Shown here piece after piece: positions 1 through 7,730 of a stretch of DNA of 64,000 nucleotides. Positions within the stretch are counted from its first letter, which is position 1. Each line of letters opens with the position of its first letter. Made by a program: the position numbers and the translations under genes. This DNA is from Variovorax sp. Root318D1 (GTDB taxonomy: Bacteria > Pseudomonadota > Gammaproteobacteria > Burkholderiales > Burkholderiaceae_C), in NCBI RefSeq assembly GCF_001424835.1, contig NZ_LMCQ01000021.1:187503-251502 (forward strand), read 5' to 3'. A model generated the notes under the pieces. It was not told the DNA's origin. It did not search any database and worked only from the letters and a program-made list of their open reading frames with translations.

Positions 1-27
1 GTGGCCGCGGGTGCTCAGGTAATTCAC
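1..27 (-). CDS. thrC: Threonine synthase, N-terminal 9 codons (partial)
   Basis: Only the first nine codons are inside the window. Read on the minus strand from a GTG at 27, they give MNYLSTRGH, the characteristic N-terminus of threonine synthase, which converts O-phosphohomoserine to threonine with PLP. The gene begins 21 bases after the stop of hom, so the two are almost certainly co-transcribed. The GTG start is inferred because no ATG lies between the hom stop and this motif. The rest of the gene lies beyond base 1. Confidence 0.85.
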
Positions 28-48
28 GGTGGTTCTCTTGCGCCGCCC

Positions 49-1371
49 TCAGGACAGCTCTTCCTTGCGGATGCGCACGATCGGCTGCAGCACGGTGGGC
101 AGTGCCTGCAGTTCCGCGAGCACGTCGTTCACGGTGCCTTCACGCGCATCGTGCGTGAGGATGATCAGGTCGGTCTGGGTGGAGCCTTCGCCGCCCACTT
201 CGTCGGCTTCGCGCTGCAGCACCGCGTCGATGCTGATGCCGGCGGTGGCCAGCAGGCCCGTCACCTTGGCGAGCACGCCGGCCTGGTCGGCCACGCGCAG
301 GCGCAGGTAGTAGCTGGTGACGACCTCGGTCATCGGCAGTACCTTCAGGTCGCTCATGGCGTCGGGGTGGAAGGCCAGGTGCGGCACGCGGTGCGCGGCG
401 TCGGCCGTGTGCAGGCGCGTGATGTCGACGAGGTCGGCGATCACGGCGCTGGCGGTCGGCTCGCTGCCCGCGCCCTTGCCGTAGTAGAGCGTGGTGCCCA
501 CGGCATCGCCATGCACGACGACGGCGTTCATTGCGCCCTCGACGTTCGCAAGCAGGCGCTTCGACGGCACGAGCGAGGGATGCACGCGCAGCTCGATGCC
601 TTGCGCGGTGCGCTTGGTGATGCCGAGCAGCTTGATGCGGTAGCCGAGCTGTTCGGCGTATTTGATGTCCTGCGCGGCGAGCTTGGTGATGCCCTCGATG
701 TGCGCCTTGTCGAACTGCACTGGAATGCCGAAGGCGATGGCGCTCATCAGCGTGACCTTGTGGCCCGCGTCGACCCCTTCGATGTCGAAGGTTGGGTCGG
801 CTTCGGCGTAGCCCAGGCGCTGCGCCTCCTTGAGCACGGTCGCGAAGTCCAGCCCCTTGTCGCGCATCTCGGAGAGGATGAAATTGGTGGTGCCGTTGAT
901 GATGCCGGCCAGCCACTGGATGCTGTTGGCCGTGAGGCCTTCGCGCAATGCCTTGATGATCGGGATGCCGCCGGCCACCGCGGCTTCGAAGGCCACCATC
1001 ACGCCCTTGGCGTGGGCGGCCGCGAAGATTTCGGTGCCGTGCACGGCGAGCAGCGCCTTGTTGGCGGTGACCACGTGCTTGCCGGCCGCAATGGCTTCTA
1101 GCACCAGCTGCCGCGCAATGCCGTAGCCGCCGATGAGTTCGATGACGATGTCGATGTCCGGGTTGGCAATGATGGCGCGCGCATCGCTGACCACCTTCAC
1201 GCCCTCGCCCGCCACTTCGCGCGCACGCGCCTGGTCGAGGTCGGCCACCATCGTGATCTCGATGCCGCGGCCCGCACGGCGCTTGATTTCTTCCTGGTTG
1301 CGCAGCAGCACCTTGAAGGTGCCGCTGCCGACCGTGCCTGCGCCGAGCAAGCCTACTTGGATGGGTTTCAT
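49..1371 (-). CDS. hom: Homoserine dehydrogenase
   Basis: This 440-residue cytoplasmic enzyme reduces aspartate semialdehyde to homoserine, the branch-point step for threonine and methionine. The dinucleotide-binding loop G10-A-G12-T-V-G15 sits at the N-terminus, the catalytic domain follows, and a C-terminal ACT domain covers about residues 354-433. The ACT domain is the usual site of threonine feedback. Length matches the monofunctional family with no aspartokinase fusion. It lies between alaA and thrC on the same strand, the standard betaproteobacterial order. The start is the ATG at 1371; no strong ribosome binding site precedes it. Confidence 0.97.
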   Translation of the reverse strand: MKPIQVGLLGAGTVGSGTFKVLLRNQEEIKRRAGRGIEITMVADLDQARAREVAGEGVKVVSDARAIIANPDIDIVIELIGGYGIARQLVLEAIAAGKHVVTANKALLAVHGTEIFAAAHAKGVMVAFEAAVAGGIPIIKALREGLTANSIQWLAGIINGTTNFILSEMRDKGLDFATVLKEAQRLGYAEADPTFDIEGVDAGHKVTLMSAIAFGIPVQFDKAHIEGITKLAAQDIKYAEQLGYRIKLLGITKRTAQGIELRVHPSLVPSKRLLANVEGAMNAVVVHGDAVGTTLYYGKGAGSEPTASAVIADLVDITRLHTADAAHRVPHLAFHPDAMSDLKVLPMTEVVTSYYLRLRVADQAGVLAKVTGLLATAGISIDAVLQREADEVGGEGSTQTDLIILTHDAREGTVNDVLAELQALPTVLQPIVRIRKEELS

Positions 1372-1485
1372 TGGGAGATTCGCGTTAATGGTTTAAATGG
1401 GGCGGCAGGCGGCGCGCTCACGGCGCGGCTCATGCAGTGGGGCAGGTTCCAGGCGCCACCTGCAGAACCGCGGCACATGCGGATG

Positions 1486-2721
1486 TCATGACTCTGTCTC
1501 GCTGCTGCGCAAACGGTACAGCTCCAGGAACTTGGCAATGCGGTGGATGGCCTCGCGCAGGTCTTCCTCGTGCGGCAGGAACACGATGCGGAAATGATCG
1601 GGCGTGGCCCAGTTGAAGCCGGTGCCCTGCACCAGCATCACCTTGGTTTCCTTCAGCAACTCGAGGAAGAACTGCCGGTCGTCCTCGATTGGATAAATCT
1701 TCGGATCGAGCTTCGGGAACATGTAGAGCGCAGCGCTAGGCTTGACGCAGCTCACGCCAGGGATGGCCGTGATCAGCTCGTAGGCCAGGTCGCGCTGGCG
1801 CCGCAGACGACCTCCGTCGCCCACCAGGTCGTTGATGCTCTGGTAGCCGCCAAGGGCGGTCTGGATGGCCCATTGGCCGGGCACGTTGGCGCACAGGCGC
1901 ATGTTCGAGAGCATGTTCAGGCCCTCGATGTAGTCTTCCGCCCGCTTCTTGTCACCCGACACCACGAGCCAGCCCGCGCGATAGCCGCATGACCGGTAGC
2001 TCTTGGATAGCGAATTGAAGGTCAGCGTGAGCACATCCGTCGAAAGGCTCCCGATCGCTGTGTGCTTCGCGTGGTCGTACAGCACCTTGTCGTAGACCTC
2101 GTCGGCGAAGATCACCAGATGGTGTTCCCGCGCGATGGCCACGATGCTCTTGAGCAGCTCATCGGAATAGAGCGCGCCGGTCGGGTTGTTCGGGTTGATC
2201 ACCACGATGCCCTTGGTGCGCGGCGAGATCTTGGCGCGGATGTCGTCGAGGTTCGGCATCCAGCCGTTGTCCTCGTCGCACAGGTAGTGCACAGGCTTGC
2301 CACCCGACAGGCTGGTCACAGCGGTCCAAAGCGGATAGTCGGGCGCCGGAAGCAGCATTTCGTCGCCGTCGTTCAAGAGCGCGTTGGTGGCCATGGCGAT
2401 CAGCTCGCTGGCGCCGTTGCCCAGGTAGATGTCGTCGAGCGTGACGCCGGCAATGCCCTGCTTCTGCGTCTCGTGCATCACGGCCTTGCGTGCCGCGAAG
2501 ATGCCCTTGCTGTCCGAATAACCCGCCGAGCCCGGCAGGTTGCGGATCATGTCCTGCTGGACTTCCTCAGGCGCATCGAAGCCGAACACGGCAAGGTTGC
2601 CGATGTTGAGCTTGATGATCTTCTGGCCCTCTTCCTCCATCCGCTGGGCGGCCTCCATGATGGGGCCGCGAATGTCGTAGAGCACGTTGGCCAGCTTGGC
2701 CGATTTCTTGAACTGCTTCAA
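1486..2721 (-). CDS. alaA: Alanine-forming PLP aminotransferase (AlaA type)
   Basis: A fold-type I aminotransferase closely resembling E. coli AlaA, which transfers the amino group of glutamate to pyruvate to make alanine. Visible are the N-terminal YDIRGP, the NPNNPTG motif and the SLSKSYR segment carrying the Schiff-base lysine. I chose the TTG at 2721 (411 residues, starting MKQFKKSAKL) because a GGGAGG Shine-Dalgarno lies six bases before it. An in-frame ATG at 2766 would add 15 poorly family-like residues. Where E. coli AlaA reads GNPAPFGF this protein reads GNLAVFGF, so two prolines near the substrate loop are replaced. It heads the alaA-hom-thrC group; a gap of 114 bases separates it from hom. 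Confidence 0.92.
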   Translation of the reverse strand: MKQFKKSAKLANVLYDIRGPIMEAAQRMEEEGQKIIKLNIGNLAVFGFDAPEEVQQDMIRNLPGSAGYSDSKGIFAARKAVMHETQKQGIAGVTLDDIYLGNGASELIAMATNALLNDGDEMLLPAPDYPLWTAVTSLSGGKPVHYLCDEDNGWMPNLDDIRAKISPRTKGIVVINPNNPTGALYSDELLKSIVAIAREHHLVIFADEVYDKVLYDHAKHTAIGSLSTDVLTLTFNSLSKSYRSCGYRAGWLVVSGDKKRAEDYIEGLNMLSNMRLCANVPGQWAIQTALGGYQSINDLVGDGGRLRRQRDLAYELITAIPGVSCVKPSAALYMFPKLDPKIYPIEDDRQFFLELLKETKVMLVQGTGFNWATPDHFRIVFLPHEEDLREAIHRIAKFLELYRLRSSETES

Positions 2722-2791
2722 AGGGCCCTCCCGGGCGCGGGTTACTCGATGTCGAAAGGCCCTCAAAGGCCTCGTGTCACTGGGGAAAACC

Positions 2792-2797
2792 TATAAT
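2792..2797 (+). promoter_or_regulatory. -10 element for the Mth938-domain gene
   Basis: A perfect TATAAT lies 25 bases upstream of the ATG at 2822, in the 100-base gap diverging from alaA. No good -35 hexamer is found at 16-18 bases, so this is a tentative sigma-70 promoter. Confidence 0.5.
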
Positions 2798-2821
2798 TTG
2801 ACCACAGTTCCCAGTGCCCCG

Positions 2822-3205
2822 ATGAAGCTCCAGCCCGACAAATCCGACACCCAGTCCCTCACCGCCCACGGCCCCGGGTGGGTCGCGATCAACAACGAAA
2901 AGGTCGAGGGCAGCGTGGTGGTTGGCTCGCGCGGCGAGCGCTTCGAGTGGAATTGCACCCGTTTCGACCAGCTGGGCCCCGAACATTTCGCCCAGCTGGC
3001 GTCGCTCGGCGCCGAATTGATCATCTTCGGGAGCGGATCCCGGATCCGCTTTCCGCAGCCGTCCTGGCTGCAGCCGCTCATGGCCAAGCGCACCGGCGTG
3101 GAGACCATGGACACCCCGGCAGCCTGCCGCACCTACAACATCCTGGCCGGCGAAGGCCGCCACGTGATTGCCGCCCTGCTGGTCGAACCACCCCAGGATA
3201 GCTGA
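2822..3205 (+). CDS. Mth938 domain-containing protein
   Basis: A 127-residue cytoplasmic protein of the Mth938/Xcc1710 (DUF498) fold. The central region GAELIIFGSGSRIRFP, followed by a C-terminal stretch with TPAACRTYNILAGEGR, is the recognisable family signature. In bacteria the family has no established reaction. Some eukaryotic relatives (AAMDC, NDUFAF3) take part in other processes, so no function is assigned here. It diverges from alaA and is followed, after 136 bases containing a TAAAAT-like -10, by the peroxiredoxin gene. The ATG at 2822 is preferred over an upstream extension that would run into alaA. Confidence 0.85.
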   Translation: MKLQPDKSDTQSLTAHGPGWVAINNEKVEGSVVVGSRGERFEWNCTRFDQLGPEHFAQLASLGAELIIFGSGSRIRFPQPSWLQPLMAKRTGVETMDTPAACRTYNILAGEGRHVIAALLVEPPQDS

Positions 3206-3341
3206 GGGGGAGCTTTTCGGGGTAAAATACCGGGTTGCGAACAGGCCAGCTGCCCTCAGTTAGCAACGACCAATCCTCCATTTCGTCGAGTGTGCCTCAA
3301 AGCGCCCGATCCAATGGAAACCAACGGAGAAAACAAGATTC

Positions 3342-3818
3342 ATGGCGATCGTTGTCAACAAACCCATTCCTGAATTCGACGCCAACGCCACGGGTGGCCT
3401 GAAAGTCTCGAATACCTCGCATCTCGGCCACGTGCTGGTCATGTATTTTTACCCGAAAGATAACACTCCGGGTTGCACGACCGAAGCCATGCAGTTTCGC
3501 GATCGTTACAAAGACTTCGAAAAAGCCGGCGCCACCGTGTTCGGCGTGTCCCGCGACAACATGAAGTCGCACGACGAATTCAAGGCCAAGCTCGAACTCC
3601 CCTTCGAACTCATCGCCGATACCGAAGAAAAAATGTGCCACATGTTCGGCGTGGTCAAGAACAAGATCATGTACGGCAAGAAGGTCAAGGGCATCGAGCG
3701 CAGCACTTTCCTCATCGGCGCCGACGGCATCTTGAAGGCCGAATGGCGCGGCCTCAAGGTCCCTGGCCATGTCGACGACGTGCTCAAGGCCGTCAAGGCG
3801 CTCAAGAAGGCTGCCTGA
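3342..3818 (+). CDS. bcp: Peroxiredoxin, Bcp/PrxQ family
   Basis: This 158-residue thiol peroxidase reduces hydrogen peroxide and organic hydroperoxides in the cytoplasm. The peroxidatic cysteine is Cys45 in the conserved TPGCTTEA motif. The resolving cysteine found five residues later in E. coli Bcp is absent: position 50 is Met. The only other cysteine is Cys99 (KMCHMFG). Some PrxQ proteins use a resolving cysteine on a later helix, so Cys99 could serve, or the enzyme may be 1-Cys and need an external thiol. The ATG at 3342 follows AACGGAGAAAAC, a good ribosome binding site. It is transcribed in the same direction as phoH but separated by a hairpin. Confidence 0.95.
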   Translation: MAIVVNKPIPEFDANATGGLKVSNTSHLGHVLVMYFYPKDNTPGCTTEAMQFRDRYKDFEKAGATVFGVSRDNMKSHDEFKAKLELPFELIADTEEKMCHMFGVVKNKIMYGKKVKGIERSTFLIGADGILKAEWRGLKVPGHVDDVLKAVKALKKAA

Positions 3819-3961
3819 CCGTTACAACAAGCGCGGACTGTGCGCTTTTGCTTCAACCCGTGGGAATTGCCCAACGGACTGTGCAAAGAGCGCGAGACGC
3901 GTCACCGCGGGTGTGCATAATGGCCTCATGCCGTTGAGCTCCACGACCGCATCCCCCGAAC

Positions 3962-3993
3962 AAAGCCGCCTTGGTCTACAGGCGGCTTTTTCG
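3962..3993 (+). terminator. Rho-independent hairpin between bcp and phoH
   Basis: An 8-bp AAGCCGCC/GGCGGCTT stem with a ten-base loop is followed by a short T-run. It is 144 bases past the bcp stop and only 37 bases before the phoH ATG, so it may be the bcp terminator, an attenuator in the phoH leader, or the end of a short RNA. Confidence 0.75.
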
Positions 3994-4029
3994 TTTTCTG
4001 GTTTCCACTTCCTGCGAGCGACCTGACAC

Positions 4030-5838
4030 ATGCCACTGCCTCCCGCCCCCACGAAACGCGCCGCATTGCTCTCGCCGGATGCGCACGATGCACCCGCCCG
4101 CTCCTCCCACAGGGGGGGCTCGCGGCGCTCGGGCGAATCGCGCGCCGATTCGGCTTCATCGAGCGGCTCCCAGCCGCTGGAACTGTTCGACCGCAGCGCC
4201 GCGGATGCGGTAGGCGGCGGTACCGAGGCTGCGCCTGTGGCCCGCGGCAGGTCGAAACCCGCCCCCTCCCGCAGTCCCGAACGCAACCAGGACCGCAATC
4301 AGGAGCACAGGCCTGCCGCCCGCGGCGAGCCCGAGGCGCCGCCCGCCGTCTATGTGCCGCCGCCGTTGCCGGCTGCGGCGCCGCAACCAACGCGTGCCAA
4401 ACGCGCCAAATCGAATGGTCCGGCCAAGCTGTTCGTGCTCGACACCAACGTGCTGCTGCACGATCCGATGTGCCTGTTCCGCTTCGAAGAGCACGACATC
4501 TTCCTGCCGATGATCGTGCTGGAGGAGCTCGATGGCCATAAGAAGGGCACCACCGAAGTGGCGCGCAATGGCCGCCAGACCAGCCGCACGCTCGACGCCC
4601 TGGCCGCGACGCAGGACGCCGACATCGCCAAGGGCCTGAAGCTGGACACCACGGGCCATCGCGAGGCCGGTGGCAAGCTGTTCTTCCAGACGGCGCCGCT
4701 CGACTACTCGCTGCCGGTCAGCCTGCCCCAAGGCAAGGCCGACAACCAGATCCTCGGCGTGGTGCAGGCCCTGCGCGACCTGCACGACCTGCACGCCAAA
4801 GAGCAGCCCGGCCGTCCGAAGCAGGAAGTGGTGCTGGTGTCGAAGGACATCAACATGCGCGTCAAGGCGCGCGCACTCGGCCTCGCGGCCGACGACTACC
4901 AAAACGACAAGACGCTGGAAGACGGCGACCTGCTCTATGCGGGTTCGCTCGCGCTGCCGCCCGATTTCTGGACGCGCCAGAGCAAGACGGTCGAAAGCTG
5001 GCAAAGCGGCAGCAACACCTTCTACCGCGTCAGCGGGCCGCTGGTGCCCAACCTGTACATCAACCAGTTCGTCTATTTCGAGGCCCCGGGCGAGCCGAGC
5101 ATGTACGCGCGCGTCACCGAGATCCGCGACAAGACCGCGGTCTTCAAGACCCTGAAGGACTACAGCTCGGGCAAGAACGCGGTGTGGGGCGTGAACACGC
5201 GCAACCGCGAGCAGAACTTCGCGATGAACCTGCTCATGGACCCCGAAGTCGACTTCGTCACGCTCACGGGCACCGCCGGCACCGGCAAGACGCTGATGGC
5301 GCTGGCCTCGGGCCTGACGCAGGTGCTCGACGACCGCCGCTATACCGAGATCATCATGACCCGTGCCACTGTAAGCGTGGGCGAAGACATCGGCTTCCTG
5401 CCCGGTACCGAGGAAGAAAAGATGGGCCCCTGGATGGGAGCGCTCGACGACAACCTCGAGTTCCTGGCCAAGGGCGACGGCGGCGGCGCCGGCGAATGGG
5501 GCCGCGCGGCCACCAACGAGCTGATCCGCAGCCGCATCAAGGTCAAGAGCATGAACTTCATGCGCGGGCGCACTTTCCTCAACAAGTACGTGATCATCGA
5601 CGAGGCCCAGAACCTGACGCCCAAGCAGATGAAGACGCTGATCACCCGGGCCGGCCCGGGCACCAAGATCATCTGCATGGGCAATCTTGCGCAGATCGAC
5701 ACGCCATACCTGACCGAAGGCTCCTCGGGCCTCACCTTCGCGGTGGACAAGTTCAAGGGCTGGCCGCATGGCGGGCACATCACGCTGGCGCGTGGCGAAC
5801 GCTCGCGGCTGGCTGACTTCGCGAGCGACGTGCTCTAG
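4030..5838 (+). CDS. PIN domain plus PhoH-like ATPase
   Basis: A 602-residue two-domain protein of the YlaK/PhoH2 type. Residues 1-132 are low-complexity, Pro/Ala/Arg/Ser-rich and probably disordered. A PIN ribonuclease domain begins at about residue 133, with FVLDTNVLLHDP and further acidic residues. The PhoH P-loop ATPase occupies the C-terminal third, with Walker A GTAGTGKT at about 414-421 and Walker B IIDEAQN at about 524. Members are proposed to couple RNA unwinding with cleavage; the physiological substrate here is unknown. The ATG at 4030 has only a weak Shine-Dalgarno, and a hairpin precedes it. A strong terminator follows the stop. Confidence 0.9.
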   Translation: MPLPPAPTKRAALLSPDAHDAPARSSHRGGSRRSGESRADSASSSGSQPLELFDRSAADAVGGGTEAAPVARGRSKPAPSRSPERNQDRNQEHRPAARGEPEAPPAVYVPPPLPAAAPQPTRAKRAKSNGPAKLFVLDTNVLLHDPMCLFRFEEHDIFLPMIVLEELDGHKKGTTEVARNGRQTSRTLDALAATQDADIAKGLKLDTTGHREAGGKLFFQTAPLDYSLPVSLPQGKADNQILGVVQALRDLHDLHAKEQPGRPKQEVVLVSKDINMRVKARALGLAADDYQNDKTLEDGDLLYAGSLALPPDFWTRQSKTVESWQSGSNTFYRVSGPLVPNLYINQFVYFEAPGEPSMYARVTEIRDKTAVFKTLKDYSSGKNAVWGVNTRNREQNFAMNLLMDPEVDFVTLTGTAGTGKTLMALASGLTQVLDDRRYTEIIMTRATVSVGEDIGFLPGTEEEKMGPWMGALDDNLEFLAKGDGGGAGEWGRAATNELIRSRIKVKSMNFMRGRTFLNKYVIIDEAQNLTPKQMKTLITRAGPGTKIICMGNLAQIDTPYLTEGSSGLTFAVDKFKGWPHGGHITLARGERSRLADFASDVL

Positions 5839-5858
5839 GCTTCGTCCGATCCGATCAA

Positions 5859-5898
5859 AGCCCGCGCATGCTCCTCGGAGCATCGCGGGCTTTTTTTC
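5859..5898 (+). terminator. Rho-independent terminator after the PhoH gene
   Basis: A GC-rich stem of about 14 bp (GCCCGCG/CGCGGGC plus ATGCTCC/GGAGCAT, with one bulged C) and a short loop is followed by seven T residues, 21 bases after the phoH stop. Confidence 0.9.
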
Positions 5899-5990
5899 GT
5901 CCGTGGTGACAGGCTCCTGACAAGACGTTGTCAGGAGGCGGTCCGCACCATCAAGGCTCCTTCCAACGCACAATCGAAAGAGAGTCCCTC

Positions 5991-6362
5991 ATGCAAAACG
6001 CCATCAGCTGGTTCGAGATTCCCGTCGCCAACATCGATCGCGCCCAAGCCTTCTATGAAACCGTGCTGGGCCGCACGCTGCGCCGCGAAAACTTCGGCGG
6101 CGAGACGCTGGCCGTGTTCCCCTACGACGATCCTGCCACTGGCGGGGCGCTCCAGGCGGGTGCGAACGCCAGCGCACGCGCGGGCAGCGGGATCCGCATC
6201 TACCTCGACTGCATGCCAAGCATCGACGCCGTGCTCGCACGGGTCGAAGCGGCAGGTGGCCAGATCGTGGCGCCCAAGTCCGCGCTGCCACCGGGCATGG
6301 GCTTCATCGCCCATCTGCGCGACACCGAAGGTAACGAAGTCGGCCTTCACGCTCTGGCCTGA
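5991..6362 (+). CDS. VOC family (glyoxalase/dioxygenase fold) protein
   Basis: A 123-residue single-module vicinal-oxygen-chelate protein. The N-terminus (SWFEIPVANIDRAQAFYETVLG) and the C-terminal GNEVGLHA are typical of the stand-alone subfamily annotated as glyoxalase or lactoylglutathione lyase-related. The candidate metal-ligand pattern is too incomplete to name a substrate. The start at 5991 has CGAAAGAGAG as ribosome binding site. It opens a four-gene unit: six bases separate it from the next reading frame, and the later genes overlap by a few bases, implying one transcript with the regulator at 7006. Confidence 0.88.
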   Translation: MQNAISWFEIPVANIDRAQAFYETVLGRTLRRENFGGETLAVFPYDDPATGGALQAGANASARAGSGIRIYLDCMPSIDAVLARVEAAGGQIVAPKSALPPGMGFIAHLRDTEGNEVGLHALA

Positions 6363-6398
6363 GCCACCGTGGCATCGCTTACGCAGGAGAAAAAGCAG

Positions 6399-6851
6399 AT
6401 GGAACCCATACGCCAGCACCATGGCGCCTTCCAGGTTGCGGGCCTCACGGCCCGCACCACCAACCGCGAAGAGAACGAGCCTGCAACGGCCCGCATCGAG
6501 GGACTGTGGAACCGCTTCTTCGCGGAAGAGACCTATCGGTCGACACCGCATCGCACCGAAGACGCGCGCATCTTCGGCGTCTACTCCGGCTACGAATCGG
6601 ACGCCGATGGCCCGTTTGACGTGACCGTGGGCGTGGCTGTGTCGCATGCAACGAGCGAAGCTGCGACCATCGAGGCCGGCGACTACCTCGTCTTCACAAG
6701 CCAGGGCGAAATGCCGCAAATGGTGATCGATGCCTGGCAGCGCATCTGGCAGTATTTCGAGGCAAACCCGACAATCGCGCGCCTCTACCGCAGCGACTTC
6801 GAAGCGTACGACGGACCTGACAAAGTGGCGATCCACATCGGAGTCTCATGA
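6399..6851 (+). CDS. GyrI-like effector-binding domain protein
   Basis: A 150-residue protein made entirely of the effector-binding fold found at the C-terminus of AraC/MerR-type activators and in stand-alone GyrI/Cass2 proteins. Family features are the N-terminal QVAGLTARTTN, the middle IFGVYSGYESD, and the C-terminal WQRIWQYFEAN...DFEAYD. There is no DNA-binding domain, so it probably binds a small hydrophobic or cationic ligand. I chose the ATG at 6399, preceded by GCAGGAG about ten bases away; an in-frame GTG at 6369 would add ten residues. Its stop overlaps the next start as ATGA. Confidence 0.85.
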   Translation: MEPIRQHHGAFQVAGLTARTTNREENEPATARIEGLWNRFFAEETYRSTPHRTEDARIFGVYSGYESDADGPFDVTVGVAVSHATSEAATIEAGDYLVFTSQGEMPQMVIDAWQRIWQYFEANPTIARLYRSDFEAYDGPDKVAIHIGVS

Positions 6852-7006
6852 GCACCAAGAAAAGCTGGCGCGACAGGCTCGCCGGCTACCCGGGCGGCAT
6901 CGAATCTCAAATGACCAGGCTCGAGGCCGAAGGCCACACGGTCGTGCAGCGCGGCAAGCGCTACTTCGTCGAAGACTTCGCGAAGAAACTGGCCCGCACA
7001 CGCTGA
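6848..7006 (+). CDS. Small basic protein of unknown function (52 aa)
   Basis: A 52-residue, lysine/arginine-rich reading frame starting at the ATG in ATGAGCACC, which overlaps the TGA of the preceding gene. Its own TGA overlaps the ATG of the YafY-type regulator. These double overlaps strongly suggest it is translated by coupling. The sequence begins MSTKKSWRDRLAGYPGG and ends FAKKLARTR, with no membrane segment or cysteine. I do not recognise the family. Its position suggests a role linked to the effector-binding protein and regulator, but that is inference. Confidence 0.7.
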   Translation: MSTKKSWRDRLAGYPGGIESQMTRLEAEGHTVVQRGKRYFVEDFAKKLARTR

Positions 7007-7722
7007 TGCGCCGCGCCGACCGCCTCTTTCAGCTTGTGCAGCTCATCCGTGGCCGCCGGCTCACCACGGCCGCCTTCCTCTCGCAGCGCCTGGAGGTGTC
7101 GGAGCGCACGGTGTACCGCGACGTGGCCGATCTGCAGCACCAGGGCGTGCCTATCGAGGGTGAAGCCGGCGTGGGCTACCGGCTGGGCGCGGGCTTCGAG
7201 CTGCCGCCGCTGATGTTCACGCAGGAAGAGGCTTCAGCGCTCATGGCTGCGGCGCGGCTCGCGCAGAGCTGGGTCGATCCGGCGCTGGCGCGCAACATCG
7301 AAACCGGGCTGGGCAAGATTCTTTCGGTGCTGCCGGCAGCGGCACGGGTCTCGGCGGAAGCGCTGGCGCTCTACGCGCCCGCACTGGGCCTGGACGACAC
7401 CATGCGCAACCGGCTGCAGATCTTGCGCGAGGCCGTCGAGGCACGCCAGAAGCTGCGGCTCAGCTATCGGGATGTGTCGGGTGATGCCAGCGAGCGCACT
7501 GTGCGCCCGCTCGGCTGCTTCTACTGGGGCAAGGTCTGGACGCTTTCGACCTGGTGCGAACTGCGCAGCGACTTTCGCGGCTTTCGCATCGACCGCATGG
7601 ACGCGGTCGAGGTGCTGCCGGAGCGCTTTCGCGACGAAGCGGGCAAGACGCTGGCCGACATGCTGCGCCAGGTGAAGGCCCGCTCGGCGGAAGCGAAGCG
7701 GCTCGAACAGCAGCAGCAATAA
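7006..7722 (+). CDS. YafY-type HTH/WYL transcriptional regulator
   Basis: A 238-residue DeoR-like helix-turn-helix regulator. Residues 1-60 form the winged helix (LTTAAFLSQRLEVSERTVYRDVADL) and about residues 130-205 form a WYL-type ligand or nucleic-acid-sensing domain (RLSYRDVSGD...VRPLGCFYWGKVW). The family controls stress and detoxification genes, and members are often encoded next to VOC proteins and GyrI-like proteins, as here. The ATG shares its A with the preceding TGA. It ends eight bases from the convergent dnaB stop, and no terminator hairpin is visible between them. It probably regulates its own four-gene unit. Confidence 0.88.
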   Translation: MRRADRLFQLVQLIRGRRLTTAAFLSQRLEVSERTVYRDVADLQHQGVPIEGEAGVGYRLGAGFELPPLMFTQEEASALMAAARLAQSWVDPALARNIETGLGKILSVLPAAARVSAEALALYAPALGLDDTMRNRLQILREAVEARQKLRLSYRDVSGDASERTVRPLGCFYWGKVWTLSTWCELRSDFRGFRIDRMDAVEVLPERFRDEAGKTLADMLRQVKARSAEAKRLEQQQQ

Positions 7723-7730
7723 ACGAGGGA

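Noticed and set aside
4156..5973. 605-codon minus-strand frame opposite the PhoH gene
   Set aside because: It covers the Walker motifs in antisense; no independent start context or domain.
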